Below, in pieces: positions 1 to 6,021 of a stretch of DNA of 6,387 nt; the first letter of the stretch is position 1; each line of letters opens with the position of its first letter. The notes beneath the pieces are model-generated. The model was not told the origin of the DNA, ran no database searches, and saw only the letters and a program-made list of their open reading frames with translations. Position numbers and translations under genes: made by a program. Source of the stretch: Sulfurovum sp. (GTDB taxonomy: Bacteria; Campylobacterota; Campylobacteria; Campylobacterales; Sulfurovaceae); the NCBI GenBank assembly GCA_027038155.1, contig JALVXW010000322.1:1-6387 (forward strand). Direction: 5' to 3'.

Positions 1-8
1 TACTCACC

Positions 9-37
9 AAAATAAAAGGTGGGCAAGAATGCCCACC
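9..37 (-). terminator. Rho-independent terminator of the RND exporter operon
   Basis: Read on the minus strand, an 8-bp perfect stem GGTGGGCA/TGCCCACC (complement of 30-37 and 18-25) with a 4-nt loop is followed directly by TTTTATTTT (17 down to 9). It lies 6 bases after the exporter stop codon. A GC-rich stem followed by a U tract is the classic intrinsic terminator, and it marks the end of the minus-strand operon. Confidence 0.93.
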
Positions 38-43
38 CTACGT

Positions 44-2452
44 CTATTTTATCCAGCCACGTTTGGCAACAACCATCATCAATGCAGGGGCTAACAATAA
101 GTCAGCAAGTAGTGCAAAGAGTATCACTGTACCGGTAAGCAGCCCAAAGTTCTGTACCGCAATCATATTTGCCATCATATAGGCATAAAAACCTAATGAG
201 AGTACGATAGAGGTAATCACCATTGCTTTACCTGTCGTAAAGAATGTATGTTCTATCGCTTTGGCTGCATCTTCAGTCTCTAGGTAGTATCTCCTAAAAT
301 TGTGCATAAAATGTATTGTATCGTCGACTGCAAGCCCAATAGCGATACTGCCAATGAGTAAGGTAAATATATCTAAAGGGATATTGGCAATATACATCAA
401 AAACATTCCCATAATAATAGGGACAAGATTGGGAATCATACTAAGCAATCCCATACGCACAGAACCCAAAATAAAAATCATCATGAATGTAATACCAATA
501 AATGCAATGGTATAGCTCGTCACCGAAGAGTGTACTGCACCTGCAAAGGTGTTAATAAGCAGTGGTATCATCCCTGTTGTCTCAACTTTCTCATTGGGAA
601 ATGCCTTAGTTACTTCTGTCTTAACATACTTCAACACACCCTCTGCTTTGACTGCATCTGTCCATGGAAGCTTTATCGTAATACGTGCTTTAGAAAACTG
701 ACTGTCTACCACATCTTCCAAATCATCCGAACCTGAGTTTTCAAACAAAAGCAACTCTTGAGAAACCAAGTTTGCATCATTTGGAATCGTGTAAAACTTC
801 TCATCGTTTGCATGTAACGCACGGTTTGTCTCTTTGACTATCGTAGCAAGTGAAACTACTTTTCCTATACGTGTATACTTATCTACATAAGTTTCAAGCT
901 TTGCAGAGAGGGCATTAAGCTTGTTAAGTCTCTCTGGATTATTCCAGCCATTCTCTTGATTGGTGTCTACTACCACTTCCATTGTGACTGAACCATTCAT
1001 CGTTTTATCTATCTCTATGGTCGAGACTCTGTTTATATTGTCTGGCTTGAACCAGAAGAGTGGATTATGAGAAAGCCCTATTTTTGTCGCAGAAAAAAGT
1101 GCAACCACTACAAGCACTATACTCGTTGCAATAATACCCTTGTAATGACGTATGGGTAAAAGAGCAAGTTTTTGCATAAGGGCATCGAGCTTACCAGGAC
1201 CTTTTTGTGGCTTTGCTTTGAGTTTGGTAATACTAAGCAGTGCGGGAAGCAGTGTCAATGTTAAAAAGAGTGAAATCAATACCCCAAGTGATGCAAACGT
1301 ACCCAAATCTGCAATCGGTGCTACCTCTGACCCATAAAAAGATCCTACCCCAATAGCAGTAGTTACAGAGGTCATCGCTATAGCAAGCCCTGAGTGCTCT
1401 AAAGTATAGGCTATCGCTCCACCTTTGTCTCCGGTGCTGTTAAATCTATCAAAAAAGATAGAGAGAATGTGCACCGTAGCACCAATACTCACCGCCAAAA
1501 GAAGCGAAGGTACAATCTGCGTAGGCAGTTTAAATGCAACACCTGACCATGCCATCGTCCCCACTGTAGCAAGCAAAGAGAGAATGATTACAAGCAACGG
1601 ATAGAACACTGCTGAAGCACGTCTAAACATAATAAATAAAAAGAGAATAATAATGAGGAAAGTAATACGCATGAACTTCTGCATATCTGCTTGCATTTGG
1701 GCTTTGAGTGCGTTATCTACTACAGGGCTACCAGCAAGATAGATTTTAAAATCATCACTTTGGTATTTGGCTACAATCTCATCAAGTTTTGCAATGAGTT
1801 TATGGTTTTCAGCATCAGAGAGAAAAGCACGCTCTTTTTGAGGTGCAGCAGTATCTGTAGCTACATCATCACTAAACCCATCATCAAACTCACTCTCTAC
1901 AGAAGCCTCTTTTTCTCCTTCATGCGAGTAGGCATCTGTCTCTATAACAACCGTTGTCATCTTAGCATCTTGACTCAGAAGCAAATCTTTATAAAAATGT
2001 GAAGCCATGGCTTGTTTTTTAATACGTGCCACGTCCTCTTTTGTCTGAGGAAAAGGCTCTAATAGATCATCGGTAATCAACCTATCACCCTCACCCCTGG
2101 TATTACGTACATTATACAGTGAAGTCACATCATCAAGATAAGGCACCTTCTCCTCTATCTCTTCATGTAGTTTGCGTAGTTTGTTTAAGAAATCAAGACT
2201 AAAGACTTTGTCGCTCTTAATCGCCAAAATAATACGCTCATCTCGTCCAAACTGTGCTCTAAACTTGTTATACTCTATGAGCACTGGGTCTTCAGGGTGC
2301 ATAAACCCTTCTGTAGAAGTATCCATCTTTATCTGTGGTACATGAGAAATAGGAATAGCCAAGAGAAGCAATACTCCTATAATTACTTTAAAGGGATTGT
2401 AGAAGAGGAATCTTCCAAATCTACCCATAAAGTTTTCTAATTTTTTGTGCAT
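44..2452 (-). CDS. RND-superfamily (MMPL/HAE3-type) efflux transporter
   Basis: Predicted proton-driven inner-membrane exporter of the RND superfamily; the substrate is unknown, and family members move lipids, hydrophobes or small amphiphiles. The 802-residue protein shows the duplicated RND plan. TM1 is near residues 23-38, followed by a periplasmic domain to about 260. TM2-TM6 fall near 261-405 and TM7 near 440-456. A second periplasmic domain runs to about 645, and TM8-TM12 fall near 648-794. TM10 carries the usual acidic pair in GLAVDDTIHF (Asp710, Asp711), while the matching TM4 reads SIGATVHIL with no acid. The first periplasmic domain holds an acidic, low-complexity stretch near 177-201. 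I chose Met at 2452 because AAAGGA lies 5 nt upstream of it; a start 14 codons earlier (2494, TAATG overlap with the regulator) has only a weak site. It is the last gene of the regulator operon. The RND/MMPL assignment is firm; the substrate is not known. Confidence 0.92.
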   Translation of the reverse strand: MHKKLENFMGRFGRFLFYNPFKVIIGVLLLLAIPISHVPQIKMDTSTEGFMHPEDPVLIEYNKFRAQFGRDERIILAIKSDKVFSLDFLNKLRKLHEEIEEKVPYLDDVTSLYNVRNTRGEGDRLITDDLLEPFPQTKEDVARIKKQAMASHFYKDLLLSQDAKMTTVVIETDAYSHEGEKEASVESEFDDGFSDDVATDTAAPQKERAFLSDAENHKLIAKLDEIVAKYQSDDFKIYLAGSPVVDNALKAQMQADMQKFMRITFLIIILFLFIMFRRASAVFYPLLVIILSLLATVGTMAWSGVAFKLPTQIVPSLLLAVSIGATVHILSIFFDRFNSTGDKGGAIAYTLEHSGLAIAMTSVTTAIGVGSFYGSEVAPIADLGTFASLGVLISLFLTLTLLPALLSITKLKAKPQKGPGKLDALMQKLALLPIRHYKGIIATSIVLVVVALFSATKIGLSHNPLFWFKPDNINRVSTIEIDKTMNGSVTMEVVVDTNQENGWNNPERLNKLNALSAKLETYVDKYTRIGKVVSLATIVKETNRALHANDEKFYTIPNDANLVSQELLLFENSGSDDLEDVVDSQFSKARITIKLPWTDAVKAEGVLKYVKTEVTKAFPNEKVETTGMIPLLINTFAGAVHSSVTSYTIAFIGITFMMIFILGSVRMGLLSMIPNLVPIIMGMFLMYIANIPLDIFTLLIGSIAIGLAVDDTIHFMHNFRRYYLETEDAAKAIEHTFFTTGKAMVITSIVLSLGFYAYMMANMIAVQNFGLLTGTVILFALLADLLLAPALMMVVAKRGWIK

Positions 2453-2493
2453 TGTTGTCCTTTGTTTGATGTGTTTTTTATATCCAGTATTCA

Positions 2494-2772
2494 TTAATTT
2501 TCTTCTATAAAGGCTCTAAGTGCCTCAATATAGGCTTCAAAAGCTTTTCTACCTACAGGAGCAATCTTTACCATCGTTTTAGGGCGTTTGCCTTCAAAGG
2601 TTTTTTCTATCGCAATATATTTTTCTTTTTCAAGTTTACTTAGATGAGATGAAAGGTTACCATCCGTCACACCTAAAGTCTCCTTGAGAGCTTTAAAGGG
2701 TAGCTCATCATTGGAAATAAGCAGTGATACCAGTTTGGAGCGTATGTTTTGGTGTAAGAGTGGGTCAAACAT
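2494..2772 (-). CDS. Winged-helix transcriptional regulator (HTH_34, MarR/ArsR-like)
   Basis: Small cytoplasmic DNA-binding protein of 92 residues, about the usual size for single-domain regulators of the HTH_34 type. Residues 1-30 form the first helices (MFDPLLHQNIRSKLVSLL is typical of the family N-terminus). Residues 36-52, starting TDGNLSSHLSKLE, look like the recognition helix. Residues 53-72 form the wing, including GKRP, and a final helix at about 73-90 is probably the dimer interface. There are no cysteines, so a metal-thiolate or cysteine redox sensor of the ArsR kind is unlikely, and no ligand domain is present. It starts 9 bases after the membrane protein stop; its AGGG ribosome site overlaps that stop codon, and its own TAA overlaps a possible ATG of the exporter. 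Inference: it controls its own operon, including the RND exporter. The family call is good; the effector is unknown. Confidence 0.88.
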   Translation of the reverse strand: MFDPLLHQNIRSKLVSLLISNDELPFKALKETLGVTDGNLSSHLSKLEKEKYIAIEKTFEGKRPKTMVKIAPVGRKAFEAYIEALRAFIEEN

Positions 2773-2781
2773 ATTGTTGCC

Positions 2782-3399
2782 CTACTTCCCTTCTTTGATC
2801 TGTTGCCATGCTATAATAGATGGCATAATAGTAAGCCCCAGCACTACAAAGATTTGTACAGTTAAGAGGTAACTTCCCTTGCCCTCTAAGATATGATTAA
2901 AGTAGCCAATGGTCAAAAGAAGTGTAGAAGAGAGTATATTAAAGCGTGCCATTTGAGAAAATTTTTTAATATTAAGTATAAACCCTACAGAAAAATACCC
3001 TACAGAACACAAAAATAACCAAAGTAGAAAGATGGGTGCATACAATTCTGTTTCGGCAAGTACCATAGAGAGTGCAATCCCAAAAAGGGACAACATCAAA
3101 AAACTTTTCATAATAAAATGTTGTCTATGGGTGCACTCTTTAATATCATAACTTTGATTGACCTTTTTTGTCATAACACCTTCTGTTACAAAGCCTATGG
3201 CAATAAACAGGAAAGTAACTATCGTACCCTGAAGTACACTGACTTTATACATAGGTACCATAATAAAGGTCAAAACCAATGCAATCACTGCCCATACATA
3301 GGTAGCTCTGTAGTTGTAAGGAAAAAAAGTCTGTTTATCTACCAAATGGCTTTTAATCTCATTGATTTGACGGAGAGCTGCTTCTTTTTCTTCTGACAT
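2782..3399 (-). CDS. Six-TM membrane protein of unknown function, paired with the regulator
   Basis: I do not recognise a named family. The 205-residue protein has a charged cytoplasmic-type N-terminus (about 1-32, possible short amphipathic helix at 3-22) and six hydrophobic segments near 33-50, 56-75, 96-115, 120-142, 153-171 and 177-198, with a short basic or polar tail. No catalytic motif, signal peptide or transporter signature is visible. Cys89 and His91/His94 lie in the loop between TM2 and TM3. The start is supported by AAGGA 7 nt upstream of the ATG. It is the first gene of a three-gene unit with the winged-helix regulator and RND exporter. Small membrane proteins next to HTH_34 regulators recur in other bacteria as I recall them, so a role as sensor, anchor or anti-regulator is plausible but only inferred from position. 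Confidence 0.8.
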   Translation of the reverse strand: MSEEKEAALRQINEIKSHLVDKQTFFPYNYRATYVWAVIALVLTFIMVPMYKVSVLQGTIVTFLFIAIGFVTEGVMTKKVNQSYDIKECTHRQHFIMKSFLMLSLFGIALSMVLAETELYAPIFLLWLFLCSVGYFSVGFILNIKKFSQMARFNILSSTLLLTIGYFNHILEGKGSYLLTVQIFVVLGLTIMPSIIAWQQIKEGK

Positions 3400-3406
3400 A
3401 GTTTAG

Positions 3407-3411
3407 TCCTT
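3407..3411 (-). promoter_or_regulatory. Ribosome binding site of the membrane protein gene
   Basis: AAGGA on the minus strand, 7 nt before the ATG at 3399. It fixes the start of the first gene in the exporter operon and sits immediately next to the palindrome at 3412-3423. Confidence 0.75.
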
Positions 3412-3435
3412 CAAAGTACTTTGTTTTGCAAAGTA
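3412..3435. promoter_or_regulatory. Candidate operator: palindrome plus repeated half-site
   Basis: CAAAGTACTTTG (3412-3423) is a perfect 12-bp palindrome. A second CAAAGTA half-site follows at 3429-3435, so TACTTTG (3417-3423) and CAAAGTA (3429-3435) also form an inverted repeat around a 5-nt spacer. The element lies between the putative -10 and the ribosome binding site of the membrane protein-regulator-RND operon, where a bound dimeric winged-helix repressor would block transcription. That the operon's own regulator binds here is inference. Confidence 0.45.
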
Positions 3436-3437
3436 TA
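3432..3437 (-). promoter_or_regulatory. Putative -10 element of the exporter operon
   Basis: TATACT on the minus strand, a 5-of-6 match to TATAAT, lies about 33 bases before the start codon and would give a leader of roughly 26 nt. No good -35 hexamer is seen. It overlaps the second half-site of the candidate operator. Readthrough from the upstream flavoprotein gene is also possible, since I see no strong terminator in the 63-base gap. Confidence 0.4.
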
Positions 3438-3462
3438 ATATTTTATGACTTATGTTTAGCTT

Positions 3463-4689
3463 TTAGAGGTCTTTTTTGTTGTCCCCAATTCTCAACCCTG
3501 TCACCCAAGCCCAATGAAAATTAAACCCCCCTCTATCTCCATCAACATCGAGTATCTCTCCTGCGAAGAAAAGATTGGGTACAAGTTTTGACTCCATGGT
3601 TTGTGGGTTTACTTCGCTGGTGTCAATACCCCCTGTAGAGACTTCTGCCCCTTTAAAGCCTCTGGTGTCATTGATAGAGAGCTTGAGGTGTTTGATGGTG
3701 TGTACGAGTTTGTTTATCTCTTTTCTGTTTAGTTCTTTTTCTTGTTTGGCTCTACTCCTTGAGTGTTTTAAAATGATAGTTATGAGCTTTTTGTTCAAAA
3801 CACCTTGCAGCCATAACTCTATAGGCTTTTCACTCTCTTTTTGTACTCTAGAAAGTAGTAAATGAGTAAGTTTTTCTTTACTGTACTCAGGCATGAGGTC
3901 AAGGTGTAGTTCGCAGTAGTCAAAGTTGGCTAACCTTGTACTTGCTTCACGGCTTAGATCAAGTATGGCTAGTCCAGATATACCATAGTTGGTAAAGAGT
4001 ATATCACCCTTTTTTTCTGTAATGTATTCGCCATTGGCATAGAGTTTGGCAACTCCTGCTACTTTAACGCCAGCACATTTTTTAACCCAACTCTCTTCAG
4101 AGCAAAGTTGTACAAGACTTGGGTGTCTTGGGGTGAGAGTATGCCCCAACTTTGTAGCAAAGGCATACCCAGAATTAGACCCACCTAGTTGTGGGGCGGC
4201 AGGTGAGCCAGAGGCAAGAACAAGTTGACTACAGTTTTTTGTACCCTGTGAGGTCTCTAGTATAAAGGTACTACCCTTTTTATCTACACGGGCTACAGCA
4301 CAGTTGCAAACTATATGCACTCCTGCTCTTTTTGCTTCGTATTCAAGAAGTTCTACTACAGAAGTTGCTTGTAGGGACATAGGAAACATCTTTCCTTCTT
4401 TTCCTTCTATGAGTGCAAGCCCCAGAGAACTGAAAAACTTCTCTATTACAGGAAACTCATAGCCTTTTAAGACTTTTGCTGCAAAATCAGGGTTTTGTGA
4501 ATGAAAACGATTGAGGTTAATGTATTTGTTGTCAATGTTGCATTTCCCATTGCCAGAGACAAGGATTTTTTTACCTATTTTATTGTTTTGCTCAAGCACA
4601 GTAACGCTTTTCCCTGCTCTTGCACAGCCAATTGCCGCTACCAAACCAGAAGCACCAGCCCCTACGATAATTATCTTTTTAGTATTCAT
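3463..4689 (-). CDS. HI0933/YhiN/BaiN-family FAD-dependent flavoprotein
   Basis: Predicted cytoplasmic FAD-binding oxidoreductase of the HI0933 family. E. coli YhiN is a member, and BaiN from Clostridium scindens has been linked to bile-acid steroid reduction; most members have no known substrate. The 408-residue length is normal and the protein looks intact. An N-terminal Rossmann FAD site shows GAGASG (10-15) and the ribose-binding Glu33 at the end of strand 2. Family blocks follow: SGNGKCNI (45-52), a MFPMS block (101-105), GDILFTNYGISG (228-239), and the C-terminal GGIDTSEVNPQTMESKLVP (353-371) and FFAGEILDVDGDRGG (374-388), which closes on the flavin. GGFNFHWAW (387-395) differs slightly from the GGYNLQWAW form I recall as common. 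No ribosome binding site precedes the ATG; a TATAAT lies 5 nt upstream, so the mRNA may be leaderless. It runs divergently from the DUF2892-purM unit. The physiological substrate cannot be told from sequence. Confidence 0.92.
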   Translation of the reverse strand: MNTKKIIIVGAGASGLVAAIGCARAGKSVTVLEQNNKIGKKILVSGNGKCNIDNKYINLNRFHSQNPDFAAKVLKGYEFPVIEKFFSSLGLALIEGKEGKMFPMSLQATSVVELLEYEAKRAGVHIVCNCAVARVDKKGSTFILETSQGTKNCSQLVLASGSPAAPQLGGSNSGYAFATKLGHTLTPRHPSLVQLCSEESWVKKCAGVKVAGVAKLYANGEYITEKKGDILFTNYGISGLAILDLSREASTRLANFDYCELHLDLMPEYSKEKLTHLLLSRVQKESEKPIELWLQGVLNKKLITIILKHSRSRAKQEKELNRKEINKLVHTIKHLKLSINDTRGFKGAEVSTGGIDTSEVNPQTMESKLVPNLFFAGEILDVDGDRGGFNFHWAWVTGLRIGDNKKDL

Positions 4690-4694
4690 ATGAC

Positions 4695-4700
4695 ATTATA
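4695..4700 (-). promoter_or_regulatory. Putative -10 of the flavoprotein gene (possible leaderless start)
   Basis: A perfect TATAAT on the minus strand ends 5 nt before the ATG at 4689. With normal -10 to start-site spacing, transcription would begin at or next to the A of the ATG. No Shine-Dalgarno-like sequence lies in between, and no convincing -35 hexamer is present. Confidence 0.5.
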
Positions 4701-4741
4701 CTTGAATTTGACCAAAACCTAAAAAGTCATCTTAGAAGTTA

Positions 4742-4755
4742 TTTTTAGCTATAAT
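4742..4755 (+). promoter_or_regulatory. Promoter of the DUF2892-purM operon
   Basis: A perfect TATAAT (4750-4755) is preceded by the T-rich tract TTTTTAGC, and there is no recognisable -35 box. This matches the vegetative promoter style known from Campylobacter and relatives. The predicted transcript start near 4762 leaves about 21 nt of leader containing AAGGA (4772-4776), too short for a riboswitch. Confidence 0.65.
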
Positions 4756-4782
4756 ACGCGTAATTTTTTGTAAGGAACAACT

Positions 4783-4989
4783 ATGATGTGTGCAGAACGG
4801 ATGCAACGAATTATACAAGCGATTATTTTGGGTTTAATTCTTGGATTGGCTGGATCTCAACTTTTTAAGATGGCGTTTCTTGTGACTGTTGCTATGATGG
4901 CAATGCTTTTTGTTGCAGGGCTTACGGGCTTTTGCCCAGGGCTCATGATACTTAAAAAAATATTTCCACCCTGTAAGTGCGAAGAGTAA
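4783..4989 (+). CDS. Small DUF2892 (YgaP-like) inner-membrane protein
   Basis: A 68-residue protein resembling the DUF2892 transmembrane domain, which also forms the C-terminal membrane part of the E. coli YgaP rhodanese. It has a short charged N-terminus (MMCAERMQR), a first hydrophobic segment near 10-28, a second near 31-49, then the family-typical TGFCPGLMILKKI (48-60). No rhodanese domain is present here, so this is the stand-alone membrane form; its biochemical role is unknown. Cysteines fall at positions 3, 51, 64 and 66, the last two forming a CKC motif at the very C-terminus. AAGGA lies 6 nt before the first ATG; the second ATG directly after it is an alternative start. The gene is first in an apparent operon with purM, 11 bases apart, though nothing in it points to purine metabolism. 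Confidence 0.82.
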   Translation: MMCAERMQRIIQAIILGLILGLAGSQLFKMAFLVTVAMMAMLFVAGLTGFCPGLMILKKIFPPCKCEE

Positions 4990-5000
4990 AAGGAAGAATA

Positions 5001-5996
5001 ATGTCAGATATTTCATATAAAGATGCCGGTGTAGATATTGATGCAGGGAATGCATTTGTAGAAGCGATTAAAAGTGATGTCAAATCTACTTTTGATAAAA
5101 ATGTTATTGGGGGTATTGGTTCTTTTGCCGGTGCGTATGCTCTTCCTTCTGGCTATCAAGAACCAGTTATTTTGTCTGCAACAGATGGTGTAGGCACCAA
5201 GCTTAAAATAGCTATTGAGAGTGGTAAGTTAGACACGGTAGGTATTGACCTTGTGGCAATGTGTGTGAATGACCTCATCTGTAATAATGGTACGCCAATG
5301 TTTTTCCTTGACTACTATGCTACAGGTAAACTTCTGCCTGAAAATGCAAAAGATGTTGTCGCAGGGATCGCAGAAGGTTGTAGACGAAGTGAATGTGCAC
5401 TTGTAGGTGGAGAAACAGCCGAGATGCCAGGAATGTACTCTGATGATGACTTTGATTTGGCAGGATTTGCTGTAGGTATTGCAGAACGCTCAGAGATGGA
5501 TACAGTTTCCAATGTAAAAGAAGGTCAAGTACTCATCGCAATGCCAAGTTCTGGTGTGCACTCAAATGGTTATTCTTTAGTAAGAAAAATTTTCTTTGAT
5601 AAGCTAGGAATGAGCCTTGAAACTGAGTTTGAGGGCAAACCACTGCTAGATACTTTGCTGGAGCCAACACGTATCTATGTCAAAGAGTATAAAGCCAACA
5701 AGCAGTACGTAAAAGCCCTAGCCCATATTACAGGTGGGGGAATTGTAGAAAACCTTCCACGTGTACTTCCTGAGGGCATGAGAGCGATTGTAAATAAAGA
5801 GAGTATCAAAGTCTTGCCTATCTTTGAATTTATGTCACAGTACGTAGCCGAAGATGAGATGTTTAGAGCCTTCAACATGGGGGTAGGAATGGTATGGGTT
5901 GTTGAACCGGAAGATGTAGATGCAGTGCTTGCCAATACAGATGGTTATGTTATTGGAGCCTTGACAAAAGGTGACCGTGGTGTTGAAATGGTTTAA
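5001..5996 (+). CDS. purM: Phosphoribosylformylglycinamidine cyclo-ligase (AIR synthetase)
   Basis: Cytoplasmic enzyme of de novo purine synthesis. It uses ATP to close formylglycinamidine ribonucleotide (FGAM) into aminoimidazole ribonucleotide (AIR). The 331-residue length is typical and all family blocks are present: YKDAGVDIDAGN near the N-terminus, the nucleotide-site block SATDGVGTKLKIAIESGK (about 60-77), DLVAMCVNDLICNNGTP, then GGETAEMPGMYSDD, SSGVHSNGYSLVRK, HITGGGIVENLPRVLPEG and FNMGVGMVWVVEPED towards the C-terminus. The ATG at 5001 has AAGGA 6 nt upstream and yields the expected MSDISYKDAGV start; an in-frame GTG at 4977 inside the upstream gene would add 8 residues unlike the family. 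It sits 11 bases after the DUF2892 gene and probably shares its promoter. No purine operator or riboswitch is seen. Very secure. Confidence 0.98.
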   Translation: MSDISYKDAGVDIDAGNAFVEAIKSDVKSTFDKNVIGGIGSFAGAYALPSGYQEPVILSATDGVGTKLKIAIESGKLDTVGIDLVAMCVNDLICNNGTPMFFLDYYATGKLLPENAKDVVAGIAEGCRRSECALVGGETAEMPGMYSDDDFDLAGFAVGIAERSEMDTVSNVKEGQVLIAMPSSGVHSNGYSLVRKIFFDKLGMSLETEFEGKPLLDTLLEPTRIYVKEYKANKQYVKALAHITGGGIVENLPRVLPEGMRAIVNKESIKVLPIFEFMSQYVAEDEMFRAFNMGVGMVWVVEPEDVDAVLANTDGYVIGALTKGDRGVEMV

Positions 5997-6010
5997 TCCA
6001 TTTCAACATC
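5979..6010 (+). terminator. Hairpin at the purM 3' end, probable terminator
   Basis: TGTTGAAATGG (5981-5991) and CCATTTCAACA (5998-6008) form a perfect 11-bp stem, extendable by a G-U and a G-C pair. The 6-nt loop (5992-5997) contains the purM TAA stop. The downstream tract (TTACTTTAATTTATT) is T-rich but broken, so termination on the plus strand is plausible rather than textbook. As the only structure between the convergent genes, it may act on both. Confidence 0.6.
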
Positions 6011-6021
6011 GTTACTTTAAT

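Noticed and set aside
1691..2002. Plus-strand 103-codon ORF opposite the exporter
   Set aside because: Antisense shadow of a clearly coding RND frame, with no supporting signal.
3118..3396. Plus-strand ORF opposite the six-TM protein
   Set aside because: Antisense shadow with no family resemblance; the minus-strand frame has a good ribosome site and coherent membrane topology.
3417..3435. Hairpin TACTTTG/CAAAGTA as a terminator for the flavoprotein gene
   Set aside because: The stem is short and AT-rich, and no U tract follows on the minus strand; its position fits an operator better.
3434..3439. Perfect TATAAT on the plus strand
   Set aside because: It would drive only antisense transcription into the flavoprotein 3' end, and no plus-strand gene follows; most likely chance in AT-rich DNA.
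4977..5000. GTG start giving PurM eight extra residues
   Set aside because: It lies inside the DUF2892 gene, and the extra residues do not fit the family; ATG at 5001 has a well-spaced AAGGA.
4834..5055. Minus-strand ORF with a hydrophobic segment and a basic, His-rich tail
   Set aside because: It lies entirely opposite the DUF2892 gene and the purM start; its hydrophobic and basic character is a by-product of those codons. No promoter or ribosome site was noted for it.
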